Positions 8,952-18,288 of a stretch of DNA of 64,000 nucleotides are shown one piece after another. A model generated the notes under the pieces. It was given only the letters and a program-made list of their open reading frames with translations. It made no database searches and was not told the origin of the DNA. Each line of letters begins with the position of its first letter. Positions within the stretch are counted from its first letter, which is position 1. This DNA is from Jeongeupia naejangsanensis (lineage in GTDB: Bacteria; Pseudomonadota; Gammaproteobacteria; Burkholderiales; Chitinibacteraceae): the NCBI RefSeq assembly GCF_016865585.1, contig NZ_JAESND010000001.1, positions 248,001 through 312,000 on the forward strand, read 5' to 3'. The position numbers and the translations under genes are program-made.

Positions 8952-10049
8952 TCAGTGATCCTTGGCTTCACCGTTCAGCTTCAGGTCGGCCCACTTCATC
9001 ACGGCCAGCACCTCGGTCTCGGACAGCTCGTAGAACTGTCCGCGCTTGAGCCGCCCCGGCAGCGTCAGCGCACCGAAGCGCACCCGCATCAGCCGCGATA
9101 CGGTGAGGCCGAAGTGCTCGAACATCCGCCGCACTTCGCGATTGCGGCCTTCTTTGAGGACTACGCGATACCAGTGGTTCATCCCCTCGCCGCCTTGCGC
9201 CTCGATATGGGTGAATTTGGCAGGACCGTCGTCGAGCGTGATGCCCTTGCGCAGTTCGGCGATCTGCTCGTCCGTAAGTTCGCCGAGTACGCGGACCGCG
9301 TATTCGCGTTCCATCTCGAAACGCGGGTGCGTCATCCGGTTGGCCAGATCGCCCGACGTGGTGAAAATCAGCAAGCCGCTGGTATTGAAGTCGAGTCGGC
9401 CGACCGCCACCCATTTGCTGGACGACAGTCGCGGCAGGCGATCAAAGACCGTGAGGCGACCCTGCGGATCATCACGTGTCACCAGCTCGCCCTCTTGCTT
9501 GTGATACAGCACCACGCGCGCCAGGCGATCCTGCCAGCGCATGGTGACGCGCTTGCCATCAATACGGACTTCGTCGGCCTGCTTGACCTTGACGCCAAGC
9601 TCCGCGATCTTGCCGTTGACGCTGACCCGGCCAGCCGCAATCAGCTCTTCCATATCCCGGCGCGAGCCGATACCGCTGAATGCGAGCGCTTTCTGCAAGC
9701 GTTCCTCGCCCACCTGGGCCGAGGTCAGCCGCTTCGCGCGAAGCTGCTTTTGCACCGCGACTTCGTGCTGCGAACCGGCGCGCATCTTCATGCGCTTCGC
9801 CTTGGTCGCCACACCGCGACCGCCGCGAGGTGCCTCTGCGGCAGCGGCAGCGGCAGCTGCCCCTGTCGTTGTCGCTGCGCGCGGCGATGTCCCCGGCGCA
9901 GGCTTGGCATCACGCGGCTTGTAACCACTGGTGAATTCATCCGCAGCGGATGGCGCCGGCTTGCGGCTTTTGAGCCCGGCTCGCTGCTGGTCAGCCGCCT
10001 TCTGTTCGCGAATCGCCGGCTGAGGGCGACGGGCACGGGTGGTTTTCAT
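8952..10049 (-). CDS. rluB: 23S rRNA pseudouridine synthase B
   Basis: 365 residues from the ATG at 10049; a TTG 51 bases upstream is in frame but less likely. Residues 1-110 are a disordered, basic, Ala/Pro/Arg-rich extension containing eight consecutive alanines (64-71). An S4 RNA-binding domain (about 116-162) follows, then the RsuA/RluB catalytic domain with catalytic Asp220 in GRLDFNTSG. RluB modifies U2605 (E. coli numbering) in the peptidyl transferase region. Neighbours support RluB over RluE/RluF: rluB commonly follows scpA-scpB in proteobacteria, and scpAB lie about 4 kb upstream here. It is separated from the upstream unknown gene by a terminator. Confidence 0.88.
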   Translation of the reverse strand: MKTTRARRPQPAIREQKAADQQRAGLKSRKPAPSAADEFTSGYKPRDAKPAPGTSPRAATTTGAAAAAAAAEAPRGGRGVATKAKRMKMRAGSQHEVAVQKQLRAKRLTSAQVGEERLQKALAFSGIGSRRDMEELIAAGRVSVNGKIAELGVKVKQADEVRIDGKRVTMRWQDRLARVVLYHKQEGELVTRDDPQGRLTVFDRLPRLSSSKWVAVGRLDFNTSGLLIFTTSGDLANRMTHPRFEMEREYAVRVLGELTDEQIAELRKGITLDDGPAKFTHIEAQGGEGMNHWYRVVLKEGRNREVRRMFEHFGLTVSRLMRVRFGALTLPGRLKRGQFYELSETEVLAVMKWADLKLNGEAKDH

Positions 10050-10123
10050 GTATTCAGTAATCCGGAAATAACAGGCGATTATATCGCGGACAGCCTGCAA
10101 GCATCACGCCGACCGCCAAACAA

Positions 10124-10149
10124 ACAGGGCCGCGAAAAGGCGGCCCTGT
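10124..10149 (-). terminator. Rho-independent terminator upstream of rluB
   Basis: Perfect 10-bp stem (ACAGGGCCGC, 10124-10133, with its complement at 10140-10149) around a 6-base loop. On the minus strand it is followed by TTTGTTT. It ends transcripts from the unknown gene at 10167-10622, so rluB probably has its own promoter in the remaining ~75 bases. Confidence 0.75.
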
Positions 10150-10166
10150 CGTCAGCCCGTGGCCGA

Positions 10167-10622
10167 TCAGACCTCGGTGAAGAAGGCAATGCTGCCGAGG
10201 CTGGTCAATCCCAGGTTGAACTGCTGCGATTTGAAGCGCTCGGTCCCGCGCAATTCTGCCTTGCGAAGGATTTCGAACAGCAGCTCGACTTCCTTGAATG
10301 TCTTCAGTACACGCGTATCGCCATTGATCCGCGCCTCGATCGCGGCCTTTTCGCCGTGCTCGCTGGCGACCACGATCTGCCCGGCCTCGCCACCAATCAA
10401 TTGGACGGCCGGCGGGATTCGCACACCGATGGCGTCGAGGTGTGCAATCAGCGCATCACCCAGCGCCTTGAGTTCGGAGGTGGCTTTGTTGCGGACGTCG
10501 GCCAGCCGGAAAGTATCCGAACCCGGATCAATCCCCAGAAATCGTGCAATGCCCTCATCGATTTCCGACGGATCGACTTCCCGTTGGTCGTTGTCAGACT
10601 GCCCATTCTGTACGGCTTCCAC
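10167..10622 (-). CDS. Uncharacterised protein, GTG start
   Basis: 151 residues; family not recognised. No in-frame ATG follows mutS, but the GTG at 10622 has a perfect GAGGAG ribosome-binding site at 10630-10635, seven bases upstream, which decides the start. Residues 1-25 are polar and acidic (Asn, Asp, Gln, Glu). The rest alternates helices and strands with no membrane segment. A central stretch ends in VQLIGGEAGQIVV and a C-terminal part contains a long amphipathic helix (FKEVELLFEILRKAEL). It lies between mutS and rluB and is closed by a terminator 18 bases past its stop. A cytosolic protein is likely; no function is assigned. Confidence 0.75.
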   Translation of the reverse strand: MEAVQNGQSDNDQREVDPSEIDEGIARFLGIDPGSDTFRLADVRNKATSELKALGDALIAHLDAIGVRIPPAVQLIGGEAGQIVVASEHGEKAAIEARINGDTRVLKTFKEVELLFEILRKAELRGTERFKSQQFNLGLTSLGSIAFFTEV

Positions 10623-10722
10623 GTTGTTGCTCCTCGTTGCGTTCGCTACTGAATATGGTTTTAGCTTAGTCCGGCGAACGGTATTTGTGATCTGGTTGTG
10701 AATATGAACTTTATTGCACAAA

Positions 10723-13287
10723 TCAAAGCATTGCTTTGAGCTCGAACAAAAGCTGCAGTGCGGCACGTGGGGACAAATCGTCCGGATCGATCGCCGCCAT
10801 TTTTTCGACGAGCGGATGTGTCTCGGGTTCCACAGCCACTTCAATCGGCACGCTGAACAGATCCCCCTGATGCGCATGACCCGGACTCGACTGCTCGAGT
10901 TCCGTCAGTTTGCGCTTTGCCTGACGAATCACCTCTCGCGGCACGCCGGCAAGCTGTGCCACGGCAACGCCGTAGCTCTGCGAAGCCGGCCCTTCCTGCA
11001 CCGCATGCAGGAACACGATGCGGTCCTTGTGCTCGACCGCGTCGAGGTGGACGTTGGCGACCATCGCGTAATCCTGCGCCAGCCGGGTCAGCTCGAAGTA
11101 GTGCGTGGCAAACAGCGTATATGCACGATTCTTTTCGATCAGCTGCCGGGCGATCGACCACGCCAGCGCCAGACCGTCAAACGTCGATGTACCGCGACCG
11201 ACTTCATCCATCAGCACCAGACTGTGCTCGCTGGCGTTGTTGAGGATGTTGGCGGTTTCGGTCATTTCGACCATGAAGGTCGAGCGCCCGCCAGCCAGAT
11301 CATCCGATGCACCGATCCGGGTAAAAATCCGGTCGACCTTGCCGATCACCGCACTGGTTGCCGGTACGTAGCTGCCGACGTGAGCCAGCAGCACGATCAG
11401 CGCAACCTGGCGCATGTAGGTCGACTTACCACCCATGTTCGGGCCGGTGATCAGCAGCAGCTTGCGCATCGGGCCAAAGGCCACGCCGTTCGGAATGAAG
11501 TCGTCGATTTGCGCCTCGACCACGGGATGGCGACCGGCGTCGATATCGATACGCACCTCGTCGACAAACACCGGGGCGACATAGCCGCGCGCCTGTGCGT
11601 GCGCGGCTAGGCAGGCAAGCACGTCGACCGTCGCTACGGCCTGCGCCGCCAGCCGCAAGCTCGCCAGTTGCGGCTGCAGGCGATCGAGCAAGGCCTCGAA
11701 CAGCTGTTTTTCCAGCGCCAGTGCACGATCCTGCGCCGACAGCGCCTTCTCTTCGAATGCCTTGAGTTCCGGCGTGATGTAACGCTCGGCATTCTTCATG
11801 GTCTGCCGGCGACGATACTCGGGCGGCACCTTGTCGACATTGGCGTTGCTGATCTCGATGAAAAAACCGGCCACGCGGTTGTACTCGACCCGCAAGGTGG
11901 GTATCCCGGTCCGTTCACGCTCCAGCAACTCCATCCGCTGCAGATATTCGCCGCAATTGGCCTGAATGCCTCGCAGTTCGTCCAGATCGGCCGAATATCC
12001 ATCGGCAATCACGCCGCCCTCGCGTAGCACGACCGAGGGCTCAAGCTGGACCGCGGCCGTCAATTGCGCGTGGATCTCGGAATCAGGCAACAGCGCCTGC
12101 GACAGTCCTGCAAAGAATTCGGTCTGCGGCAGCGCATCGCGCAACGCCGGCAGCAAGGCCAGGCTGTCACGCAGGCTGGACAGGTCGCGCGGACGGGCGC
12201 TGCGCAAGGCAATGCGCGCGGCAATGCGCTCGATGTCGGAAATGCCGCTCAGCGTTTCCCGCAGTACTTCGGCGGCGCCTGTGTCGAGCAAGGCCGTGAT
12301 CGCCGATTGCCGCTCAAGGATGGCCGCGTGCTGACGCAGCGGATGATGCAGCCAATGCCGCAGGGTCCGCGACCCCATGCTGGTCGCGCACTGGTCAAGC
12401 AGCGAGAACAGGGTGGGCGCCACCTCGCCACGGATGGTCTCGGTCAGCTCGAGGTTGCGCCGCGTCGCCGGGTCAAGCTCGATGTACTGGCTGGCATGCT
12501 CGACGCGCAACCCTGCCAGCGGAGGCAGAACACCGCCCTGCGTGGTGCGTACGTACTCCAGCAAGGCGCCTGCCCCGCCGATGGCCAGCATGTCGTCACC
12601 CACGCCAAAACCGGCCAGATCGTGCGTCGAAAAATGGCGTGTCAGAGTCCGGATCGCGCTGTCGCGATCGAACTGCCAGGGCGGCATCTGCCGTACCGGC
12701 ACGCCCAGCGTGTCGAACAGGGCCAAGCCCGTGTCGGCGGAGACCACCACCTCGGCCGGCCGCAAGCGCTCCAGCTCGGTCGGCAGACGTTCGACATCCG
12801 TGTCCATCAGCGCAAAATCGCCCGACGCCAGCGACAACCACGCCAGCCCGAGTCGCCCCTTCAGTGCGACGATGGCCAGCAGGCGGTTCTCCTGCTTGTC
12901 ATCCAGCAATGCGGCGTCGGTCAGCGTACCGGGCGTCACGATGCGGACGACCTTGCGCTCCAGCGGCCCCTTGGTCGTGGCCGGATCACCGAACTGTTCG
13001 CAGATCGCGACCGATTCGCCCAGCTTCACCAATCGGGCCAGATAACCCTCGCATGCATGGTAAGGGAGTCCGGCCATCTTGATCGGCTGGCCGGCGCTCT
13101 GGCCGCGTGTCGTCAGCGTGATATCGAGCAGTTTGGACGCTTTGACCGCGTCGTCGTAAAACAGCTCGTAGAAATCACCCATCCGGTAAAAAACCAGCTT
13201 GTCCGGATGATCCGCCTTGAGCTTGAGGTACTGGGCCATCATCGGCGTATGCGCCGAGTCCTTCGTTTTGCTTGTTTTCGTGTCCAA
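10723..13287 (-). CDS. mutS: DNA mismatch repair protein MutS
   Basis: 854 residues, matching E. coli MutS (853). The mismatch-reading F-x-E motif is Phe39-Tyr40-Glu41 in MGDFYELF. The connector, core/lever and clamp regions follow. The ABC ATPase has Walker [10 protein letters not shown] at about 610-618 and the [10 protein letters not shown] Walker B/signature region near 700. A C-terminal tail follows the helix-turn-helix dimerisation region. The start is a TTG at 13287. It was chosen because the following residues align with the family N-terminus (about 13 residues before the conserved HTPMM), and the first in-frame ATG would remove them. There is no strong Shine-Dalgarno, which together with TTG suggests modest expression. 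No mutL is present in the window. Confidence 0.96.
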   Translation of the reverse strand: MDTKTSKTKDSAHTPMMAQYLKLKADHPDKLVFYRMGDFYELFYDDAVKASKLLDITLTTRGQSAGQPIKMAGLPYHACEGYLARLVKLGESVAICEQFGDPATTKGPLERKVVRIVTPGTLTDAALLDDKQENRLLAIVALKGRLGLAWLSLASGDFALMDTDVERLPTELERLRPAEVVVSADTGLALFDTLGVPVRQMPPWQFDRDSAIRTLTRHFSTHDLAGFGVGDDMLAIGGAGALLEYVRTTQGGVLPPLAGLRVEHASQYIELDPATRRNLELTETIRGEVAPTLFSLLDQCATSMGSRTLRHWLHHPLRQHAAILERQSAITALLDTGAAEVLRETLSGISDIERIAARIALRSARPRDLSSLRDSLALLPALRDALPQTEFFAGLSQALLPDSEIHAQLTAAVQLEPSVVLREGGVIADGYSADLDELRGIQANCGEYLQRMELLERERTGIPTLRVEYNRVAGFFIEISNANVDKVPPEYRRRQTMKNAERYITPELKAFEEKALSAQDRALALEKQLFEALLDRLQPQLASLRLAAQAVATVDVLACLAAHAQARGYVAPVFVDEVRIDIDAGRHPVVEAQIDDFIPNGVAFGPMRKLLLITGPNMGGKSTYMRQVALIVLLAHVGSYVPATSAVIGKVDRIFTRIGASDDLAGGRSTFMVEMTETANILNNASEHSLVLMDEVGRGTSTFDGLALAWSIARQLIEKNRAYTLFATHYFELTRLAQDYAMVANVHLDAVEHKDRIVFLHAVQEGPASQSYGVAVAQLAGVPREVIRQAKRKLTELEQSSPGHAHQGDLFSVPIEVAVEPETHPLVEKMAAIDPDDLSPRAALQLLFELKAML

Positions 13288-13370
13288 TTCTTTAAAACCC
13301 GTCTAATGCTTCGCAGTGCTGTTGGCGCTGATTTTAACGCGGCAATCGTCCGGCGTAAGGTAAATACGTA

Positions 13371-13395
13371 AGAAAAGAGCCGCCCGTGGCAGCTC
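13371..13395 (-). terminator. Rho-independent terminator upstream of mutS
   Basis: Minus-strand stem GAGCTGCC / GGCGGCTC (8 bp, one G-U pair) with loop ACG, followed by TTTTCTT. It would end the scpAB-containing transcript before mutS. The flanking 119 bases (13396-13514) show no gene. Confidence 0.65.
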
Positions 13396-13514
13396 GACTC
13401 GAAACAGCGCCCGACGAAGGGTCGGCGATCGATCTGCGGCGCGCCAATACTGCCCTGAATCTAGGCAATATCGGCACACCCAGGTAGCGCACGTCCTATC
13501 TGCTCGTCACGCAA

Positions 13515-13730
13515 TCAGCCTGAGGCAGAGGCCTCGACGTGCGGCAACGCCGGTACCCGGTTGGGGGCAAGAACCCCGACGACCAGCGCCAGTACCACGA
13601 TGGCGGCAGCGCCGCCTGCGGCGTACTGAACCCAGCGCCGTACGCCTTTCCGGGCCAATTGGGCCATCACCCATTTTCCGACCAGAAACATTGCAACGGC
13701 ACCGATACCTACCGCGATGGTGTCACTCAT
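13515..13730 (-). CDS. Small membrane protein, unknown function
   Basis: 71 residues from the ATG at 13730, preceded by a GGAAAAG ribosome-binding stretch. Two hydrophobic helices lie at about 3-20 and 36-58, separated by a basic loop (QLARKGVRRW), so the loop is probably cytoplasmic with both ends out. The C-terminal ~12 residues are polar. It lies 77 bases downstream of scpB on the same strand and is likely the last gene of that operon before the terminator at 13371-13395. Family not recognised. Confidence 0.6.
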   Translation of the reverse strand: MSDTIAVGIGAVAMFLVGKWVMAQLARKGVRRWVQYAAGGAAAIVVLALVVGVLAPNRVPALPHVEASASG

Positions 13731-13807
13731 TTTCGCTTTTCCAATGTAAGCGATTGATATGCAGCAATCCGCCCGACAGGCGAACACCATTCCGCACATC
13801 ATCAGTT

Positions 13808-14365
13808 TCAGACTCCGTCAGTGCCTGCGGCCTCGGGCTCAACCAGTGCGGACAACTCGGACAATGGCGGCAATTCGGATAAAGCCTGCAGTCCGAGGTC
13901 ATCCAGAAAGCGCTTGTTGGTCGCCAGCAGCTCGGGTCTGCCCGGCACATCCTTGTGACCGACAACATCAATCCAGCCTCGTTCCTTCAGGCTCTGGATG
14001 ATCGCACTGGAAACCGCCACACCCCGCACCTCCTCGATGTCGCCGCGCGTCACCGGCTGGCGGTAGGCGATGATGGCCAGGGTTTCCATCACCGCGCGCG
14101 AATAGCGCGGTGCGCGCTCCAGGCTGAGGCGATCAAGATAAGGCTGCAGCACGGCCCGACTGCGAAAACGCCAACCGGATGCAAGTTGCACCAGTTCAAC
14201 ACCACGCCCGGCCCAATCGTTTTCCAGCTCTGCCAGCAAGCTTGCAATCTCTTTGCTGCCGAGTTCATCGGCGAACAGCTGTCGCAACGCAGGCATGGCC
14301 AAGGGCTCCTGTGCAACCAACAGGGCGGCCTCCAGCACCAGCTTCGGCGTCAACTCAATGCTCAT
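13808..14365 (-). CDS. scpB: Segregation and condensation protein B
   Basis: 185 residues with the two winged-helix domains of ScpB. Diagnostic stretches are [12 protein letters not shown], the highly conserved [23 protein letters not shown] and the closing [18 protein letters not shown]. ScpB dimers bind the middle of ScpA and regulate Smc in the bacterial condensin that compacts and segregates the chromosome. The ATG at 14365 follows a GGAGGGG ribosome-binding site and overlaps the scpA stop by 11 bases, so the two subunits are translationally coupled. No smc gene is in the window. Confidence 0.93.
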   Translation of the reverse strand: MSIELTPKLVLEAALLVAQEPLAMPALRQLFADELGSKEIASLLAELENDWAGRGVELVQLASGWRFRSRAVLQPYLDRLSLERAPRYSRAVMETLAIIAYRQPVTRGDIEEVRGVAVSSAIIQSLKERGWIDVVGHKDVPGRPELLATNKRFLDDLGLQALSELPPLSELSALVEPEAAGTDGV

Positions 14366-15188
14366 TCGCCCCTCCGGACCGGCTCGCACTCACCAACCGT
14401 ACATAGATTGGCAAAAAACCATCCTCCTGGCTGACGACAATGCATTCTTCTTTCACCAACTCAAGCACCGCCAGAAAAGTCACCACCAGCAACGGGATGC
14501 CCGCAACCGGATCGAACAGCACCGTAAATTCATGAGGGCGGCCGTCCTGAAGCACTCGAAGAATGGCGCTCATCTGCTCTCGCACCGAGAGCGACTCCGG
14601 GGTAATCTGGTGATGCTGGTTTCGCCTGGCACGCGCCAGAATGGCTTGCCATGCCGTGCGCAGGTCGGCGGCCCCGACCTCGGGCAGGCGCAGCACCATT
14701 TCCCGCTCGAACAGCACGGCCACGAACTCGAAATCGCGCCCCACCAAGGGTTGCTGTGACAGCGCGTAGGCAGCCTGCTTGATCTGCTCGTACTCCAGCA
14801 GGCGGCGCACCAGCTCGGCACGCGGGTCATCGGCTTCGAAATCCGGCCCGTCGTCCGGATATTCCTCATGCTTCGGCAGCAACAGGCGGGATTTAATCTC
14901 GATCAGTACCGCCGCCATCAGCAGGTACTCGGCCGCCAGCTCCAGCCGGCTCGACTGCATGGCGTCGACGTACTGCATGTATTGTCGGGTGACCGAGGCA
15001 AGCGGGATGTCGAGAATGTCGAGATTCTGTCGCCGGATCAGGTAAAGCAGCAGATCCAGCGGGCCCTCGAACGACTCGAGCAGTACGCGCAACGCATCGG
15101 GTGGTATGTACAGATCGGCCGGCAGCTGATGGACCGGCTCGCCAAGTACATGTGCCAGCGGCAACCCGACCGCGTCGACATCGCTCAC
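14355..15188 (-). CDS. scpA: Segregation and condensation protein A (kleisin)
   Basis: 277 residues, a typical ScpA length. The N-terminal [23 protein letters not shown] and [15 protein letters not shown] stretches are ScpA hallmarks; the C-terminal winged helix binds the Smc head. Start: GTG at 15188 shares four bases (GTGA) with the stop of the upstream acetyltransferase gene. The upstream frame reads through that gene in another frame and is non-coding in appearance. The order trpS, acetyltransferase, scpA, scpB in one overlapping run indicates cotranscription; the trpS-scpA-scpB-rluB neighbourhood is common in proteobacteria. Confidence 0.92.
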   Translation of the reverse strand: MSDVDAVGLPLAHVLGEPVHQLPADLYIPPDALRVLLESFEGPLDLLLYLIRRQNLDILDIPLASVTRQYMQYVDAMQSSRLELAAEYLLMAAVLIEIKSRLLLPKHEEYPDDGPDFEADDPRAELVRRLLEYEQIKQAAYALSQQPLVGRDFEFVAVLFEREMVLRLPEVGAADLRTAWQAILARARRNQHHQITPESLSVREQMSAILRVLQDGRPHEFTVLFDPVAGIPLLVVTFLAVLELVKEECIVVSQEDGFLPIYVRLVSASRSGGANEH

Positions 15189-15691
15189 AACGTGGCGAAC
15201 TCCGGCGCGTAGCGCGCAACCCCGGCTGCAAAATCCAGCGCGCCCGGCACCAGCTCCAGCGCCATGAAGTACTCGGGCGGCACTTCGTATTCGCAACTCA
15301 GTCCGAAACGATCGGCGCGAACGAAACCGAAGCGGCCGTAGTAGGCCGGGTCACCCAACACCACGGCGGCGACCACGCCCTTGGCCTGCAATTGCGCGAG
15401 TCCCGCATCCACCAGCGCCTTGCCCAGCCCCTGCCGGCGCCAGTCTGCCGCTACCGACAGCGGCGCCAGACCGGTGACCGCACCTGCCACACCTTCCACG
15501 GTCATCGGCGAGAACAAAACGTGCCCGACGATCAGCCCGCCCGCCTCGGCGACAAGCTCCAGATCGATCCGGCCTGCCGCATTCAGTGCCGCAACGAGAC
15601 CGGCTTCGCCCGGCTGGCCGAAGGCAGCAGTCACCAGTTCATCAATGGCTGCGGCATCGGCCACGCCAGCAGGGCGAATCGTAAACGTCAT
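15185..15691 (-). CDS. GNAT family N-acetyltransferase (YhbS-like)
   Basis: 168 residues. The GNAT core shows a strand-turn at LAPLSVAADWRRQGLGKALV containing the acetyl-CoA-binding Q/RxxGxG/A signature, and a PAYYGRFGF motif near residue 120, typical of the YhbS/YjbC-like acetyltransferase group. The substrate cannot be told from sequence; the group includes acetyltransferases of small molecules. The ATG at 15691 is preceded by GAGG seven bases upstream; a TTG six bases further up is less likely. It lies nine bases after trpS and overlaps scpA by four bases, so it is inside the operon. Confidence 0.85.
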   Translation of the reverse strand: MTFTIRPAGVADAAAIDELVTAAFGQPGEAGLVAALNAAGRIDLELVAEAGGLIVGHVLFSPMTVEGVAGAVTGLAPLSVAADWRRQGLGKALVDAGLAQLQAKGVVAAVVLGDPAYYGRFGFVRADRFGLSCEYEVPPEYFMALELVPGALDFAAGVARYAPEFATL

Positions 15692-15700
15692 TGTCAATCC

Positions 15701-16903
15701 TCAGCTGTACGCCAGCCCCATGACTTCGCGTACATCGCGCATGGTTTCCCGCGCCAGCTCGCGGGCGCGTTCACAGCCGTCCGCGACGATTTTTTTCACC
15801 AGCGTCGGGTCTTCGAGATAGGGCTGGGCCCGCTCGAACATCGGCGCCTGCTCGGCCAGCACGCCGTCGATCACCGGCTGCTTGCACTGGATACAGCCGA
15901 TGCCGGCGCTCTTGCAGCCTTCGACCACCCAGGCCTTGGTTGCATCATCCGAATACACCTGATGCAGTTGCCAGACCGGGCACTTTGCCGGATCGCCCGG
16001 ATCGGTACGGCGCACCCGCGCCGGATCGGTCGGCATCTGTTTGATCTTCTTGGCGACCGAGTCTGCATCTTCACGCAGGCTGATCGTGTTGCCGTAGGAC
16101 TTGGACATCTTGTTGCCGTCCAGTCCCGGCATGCGGCTGGCCGCCGTCAGCAAAGGCTGCGACTCGGGCAGAATCATCTTGCCGCCACCTTCGAGGTAGC
16201 CGAACAGGCGTTCGCGGTCACCGTGCGACAGGTTTTGCGTCTCGGCCAGCAAGGCACGCGCGGACTCGAGTGCCTCGACATCGCCATCCTGCTGGTAGCG
16301 GGTACGCAGCTCTTCGTACAGTTTGCCTTTCTTGCCGCCGATCTTCTTGATCGCAGCTTCGGCCTTTTCCTCGAATCCGACTTCCTTGCCGAATACGTGG
16401 TTGAAGCGACGGGCGATTTCCCGGGTGATTTCAACGTGCGGCACCTGGTCTTCGCCCACTGGCACCAGATTGCCGCGATACAGCAGGATGTCGGCCGATT
16501 GCAGCAGCGGATAGCCGAGGAAGCCGTAGGTGCCGAGGTCCTTGTGGCTCATCTTCTCGATCTGGTCCTTGTACGTCGGCACCCGCTCCAGCCAGGACAG
16601 CGGCGTGACCATCGACAGCAGCAGGTGCAGCTCGGCGTGCTCGGGCACCCGGCTCTGGATGAAGATCGTCGCATGCGCCGGATCCACGCCAGCGGCAATC
16701 CAGTCGATCACCATGTCCCAGACGCTTTTTTCGATCACGCTGACGTCATCGTATGCCGTCGTCAGTGCATGCCAGTCGGCCACCATGAACAGGCACTCGT
16801 ACTCGCTCTGCAGCTTGACCCAGTTTTTCAGCACGCCATGGTAATGGCCGAGATGCAGCTTGCCGGTCGGGCGCATACCCGAGAGGACGCGATCGGGAAA
16901 CAT
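15701..16903 (-). CDS. trpS: Tryptophanyl-tRNA synthetase with four-cysteine cluster signature
   Basis: 400 residues. Class I signatures are HLGH at 17-20 and KMSKS at 265-269. The active-site region YKDQIEK and the PVGEDQ stretch fit TrpRS. It is about 65 residues longer than E. coli TrpRS (334), with a charged insertion at about 175-245. The C-terminal part carries Cys308-x21-Cys330-x6-Cys337-x2-Cys340, nearly identical in spacing to the [4Fe-4S] motif of Thermotoga maritima TrpRS (x22-x6-x2), so a cluster near the anticodon-binding region is likely. It charges tRNA-Trp. It lies 26 bases after the site-2 protease gene and nine before the acetyltransferase gene. Confidence 0.95.
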   Translation of the reverse strand: MFPDRVLSGMRPTGKLHLGHYHGVLKNWVKLQSEYECLFMVADWHALTTAYDDVSVIEKSVWDMVIDWIAAGVDPAHATIFIQSRVPEHAELHLLLSMVTPLSWLERVPTYKDQIEKMSHKDLGTYGFLGYPLLQSADILLYRGNLVPVGEDQVPHVEITREIARRFNHVFGKEVGFEEKAEAAIKKIGGKKGKLYEELRTRYQQDGDVEALESARALLAETQNLSHGDRERLFGYLEGGGKMILPESQPLLTAASRMPGLDGNKMSKSYGNTISLREDADSVAKKIKQMPTDPARVRRTDPGDPAKCPVWQLHQVYSDDATKAWVVEGCKSAGIGCIQCKQPVIDGVLAEQAPMFERAQPYLEDPTLVKKIVADGCERARELARETMRDVREVMGLAYS

Positions 16904-16929
16904 GGTACTAATCCTTGTTATTCAGTGAG

Positions 16930-17583
16930 TTAATGCAGGATGAACATAATGGGCATGGCGGCAATTCGCATCAGCGGCGCCATGATCGTGCTCAGCGTGT
17001 TCGTCGCCAGCAACGCAATCAGAATGAAAAAACCGTAGGGCTCGATTCGCGACACCCACATCGCTTGCCGCATCGGCAGCAGCGAAACGAGGATGCGGCC
17101 GCCATCCAGCGGCGGCAGCGGCAACAGATTCAGCACCATCAAGGTCAGGTTGATCGAAACACCGGCCTGCCCCATCAGGAACATCGGCTCCTGCAGGCCG
17201 AAGCCTTCGAGTCCGAGCGCAATCTTCATCAACAGCGCCCAGCCGATGGCCATCACGAAGTTCGACACCGGCCCGGCGGCAGCCACCCAGAGCATGTCGC
17301 GTTTCGGATTGCGCAGTTTTCCGAAATTCACCGGCACGGGCTTGGCCCAGCCAAACAGGAAACCGCCCAGCGCTAGCAGAAACAGCGGCAAGGCAACGGT
17401 ACCGATCGGATCGATATGCCGGAGCGGATTCAGTGAAATCCGCCCCAGTCGCGACGCGGTATCGTCACCAAAATGGCGCGCCACGTAGCCATGTGCGGCC
17501 TCGTGCACGGTAATGGCAAACAGCACCGGAATCGCCCAGATGCACACCGTCTGGACAAAGCTGTTCAGATCAAAATCACCCAT
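16930..17583 (-). CDS. Site-2 protease family (M50) membrane metalloprotease
   Basis: 217 residues from the ATG at 17583 (GGGAAA ribosome-binding site). Zinc ligands are His27 and His31 in HEAAH with catalytic Glu28. The third ligand is Asp160 in NLLPLPPLDGG, the hallmark of M50/S2P proteases. Five or six hydrophobic segments span the membrane and no PDZ domain is present. This small, PDZ-less type is different from RseP, which is also in the window (45369-46712). Its substrate is unknown. It sits between the YciO-like gene (23 bases) and trpS (26 bases), a context conserved in many beta- and gammaproteobacteria. Confidence 0.88.
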   Translation of the reverse strand: MGDFDLNSFVQTVCIWAIPVLFAITVHEAAHGYVARHFGDDTASRLGRISLNPLRHIDPIGTVALPLFLLALGGFLFGWAKPVPVNFGKLRNPKRDMLWVAAAGPVSNFVMAIGWALLMKIALGLEGFGLQEPMFLMGQAGVSINLTLMVLNLLPLPPLDGGRILVSLLPMRQAMWVSRIEPYGFFILIALLATNTLSTIMAPLMRIAAMPIMFILH

Positions 17584-17606
17584 TTGTTTTCCCAGTCGTA
17601 TTTTTG

Positions 17607-18236
17607 TCAGGCGTCGAGGCCAAACGGTGCCAACGGCCCTTTGCCAGCACGCATCAGGACCGGCGCGCCTTCGGACAAATCGATCACTGTTGTCGGCTCG
17701 ACGCCGCAATAACCGCCTTCAATGACGAGATCGACGTCGTGTTCGAGCCGGTCACGGATGTCCCAGGCGTCGGACATCGGATCGTCCTCACCCGGCAGCA
17801 GCAGCGAACTCGACAGCATCGGCTCGCCCAGCTCTTCGAGCAAGGCCAGCGCCACCGGATGATCCGGCACGCGCAGCCCGATGGTCTGCTTCTTGGGGTG
17901 CCAGACGCGTCGTGGCACTTCCTTGGTCGCGAGCAGAATGAACGTGTAATTGCCTGGCGTCGCGCTCTTGAGCAACCGGTAAGTGCGGTTGTCGACGCGG
18001 GCGTAATTGCCCAGCTGCGACAGGTCGTGACAGGCCAGTGTGAAATGGTGCTTGTCGCTCAACTGCCGGATACGGCGGATGCGCTCGAGCGCATCCTTGT
18101 TGTCGAGCGCACAGCCAAGCGCATAACACGAGTCGGTCGGGTAGACGATCAGCCCGCCCTTGCGGATGATCTCGACCGCCTGCTTGATCAGGCGCGGCTG
18201 TGGTGTTTCGGCGTGAATCGAAAAGAACTGGGACAT
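17607..18236 (-). CDS. yciO: YrdC/Sua5-domain protein, YciO-like
   Basis: 209 residues, one YrdC-fold domain. The IYPTDSCYALGC stretch, the KHHFTLACHDLSQLG stretch and the TPGNYTFILLATKEVPRR stretch match the YciO branch (206 aa in E. coli) rather than TsaC/Sua5. The fold binds ATP, threonine and bicarbonate to make threonylcarbamoyl-adenylate. YciO itself has weak or uncertain activity, so a tRNA t6A role is not proven. The ATG at 18236 was chosen because upstream residues are arginine/serine-rich and non-conserved. It follows rnm by 52 bases, the same order as rnm-yciO in E. coli. Confidence 0.85.
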   Translation of the reverse strand: MSQFFSIHAETPQPRLIKQAVEIIRKGGLIVYPTDSCYALGCALDNKDALERIRRIRQLSDKHHFTLACHDLSQLGNYARVDNRTYRLLKSATPGNYTFILLATKEVPRRVWHPKKQTIGLRVPDHPVALALLEELGEPMLSSSLLLPGEDDPMSDAWDIRDRLEHDVDLVIEGGYCGVEPTTVIDLSEGAPVLMRAGKGPLAPFGLDA

Positions 18237-18288
18237 GGATTCGCTTCTTGAAGTGCTGCTGCGACTGTAGCGGACGGCAGCCCGGACG

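Noticed and set aside
8944-8971. Longer GreB start at 8971
   Set aside because: It lies inside rluB coding sequence and adds residues absent from the family; the ATG at 8944 is preferred.
13396-13514. Possible tRNA or small RNA gene in the scpB-side gap before mutS
   Set aside because: No cloverleaf, T-loop GTTCGA or acceptor pairing could be found; only short incidental inverted repeats such as CCGAC/GTCGG.
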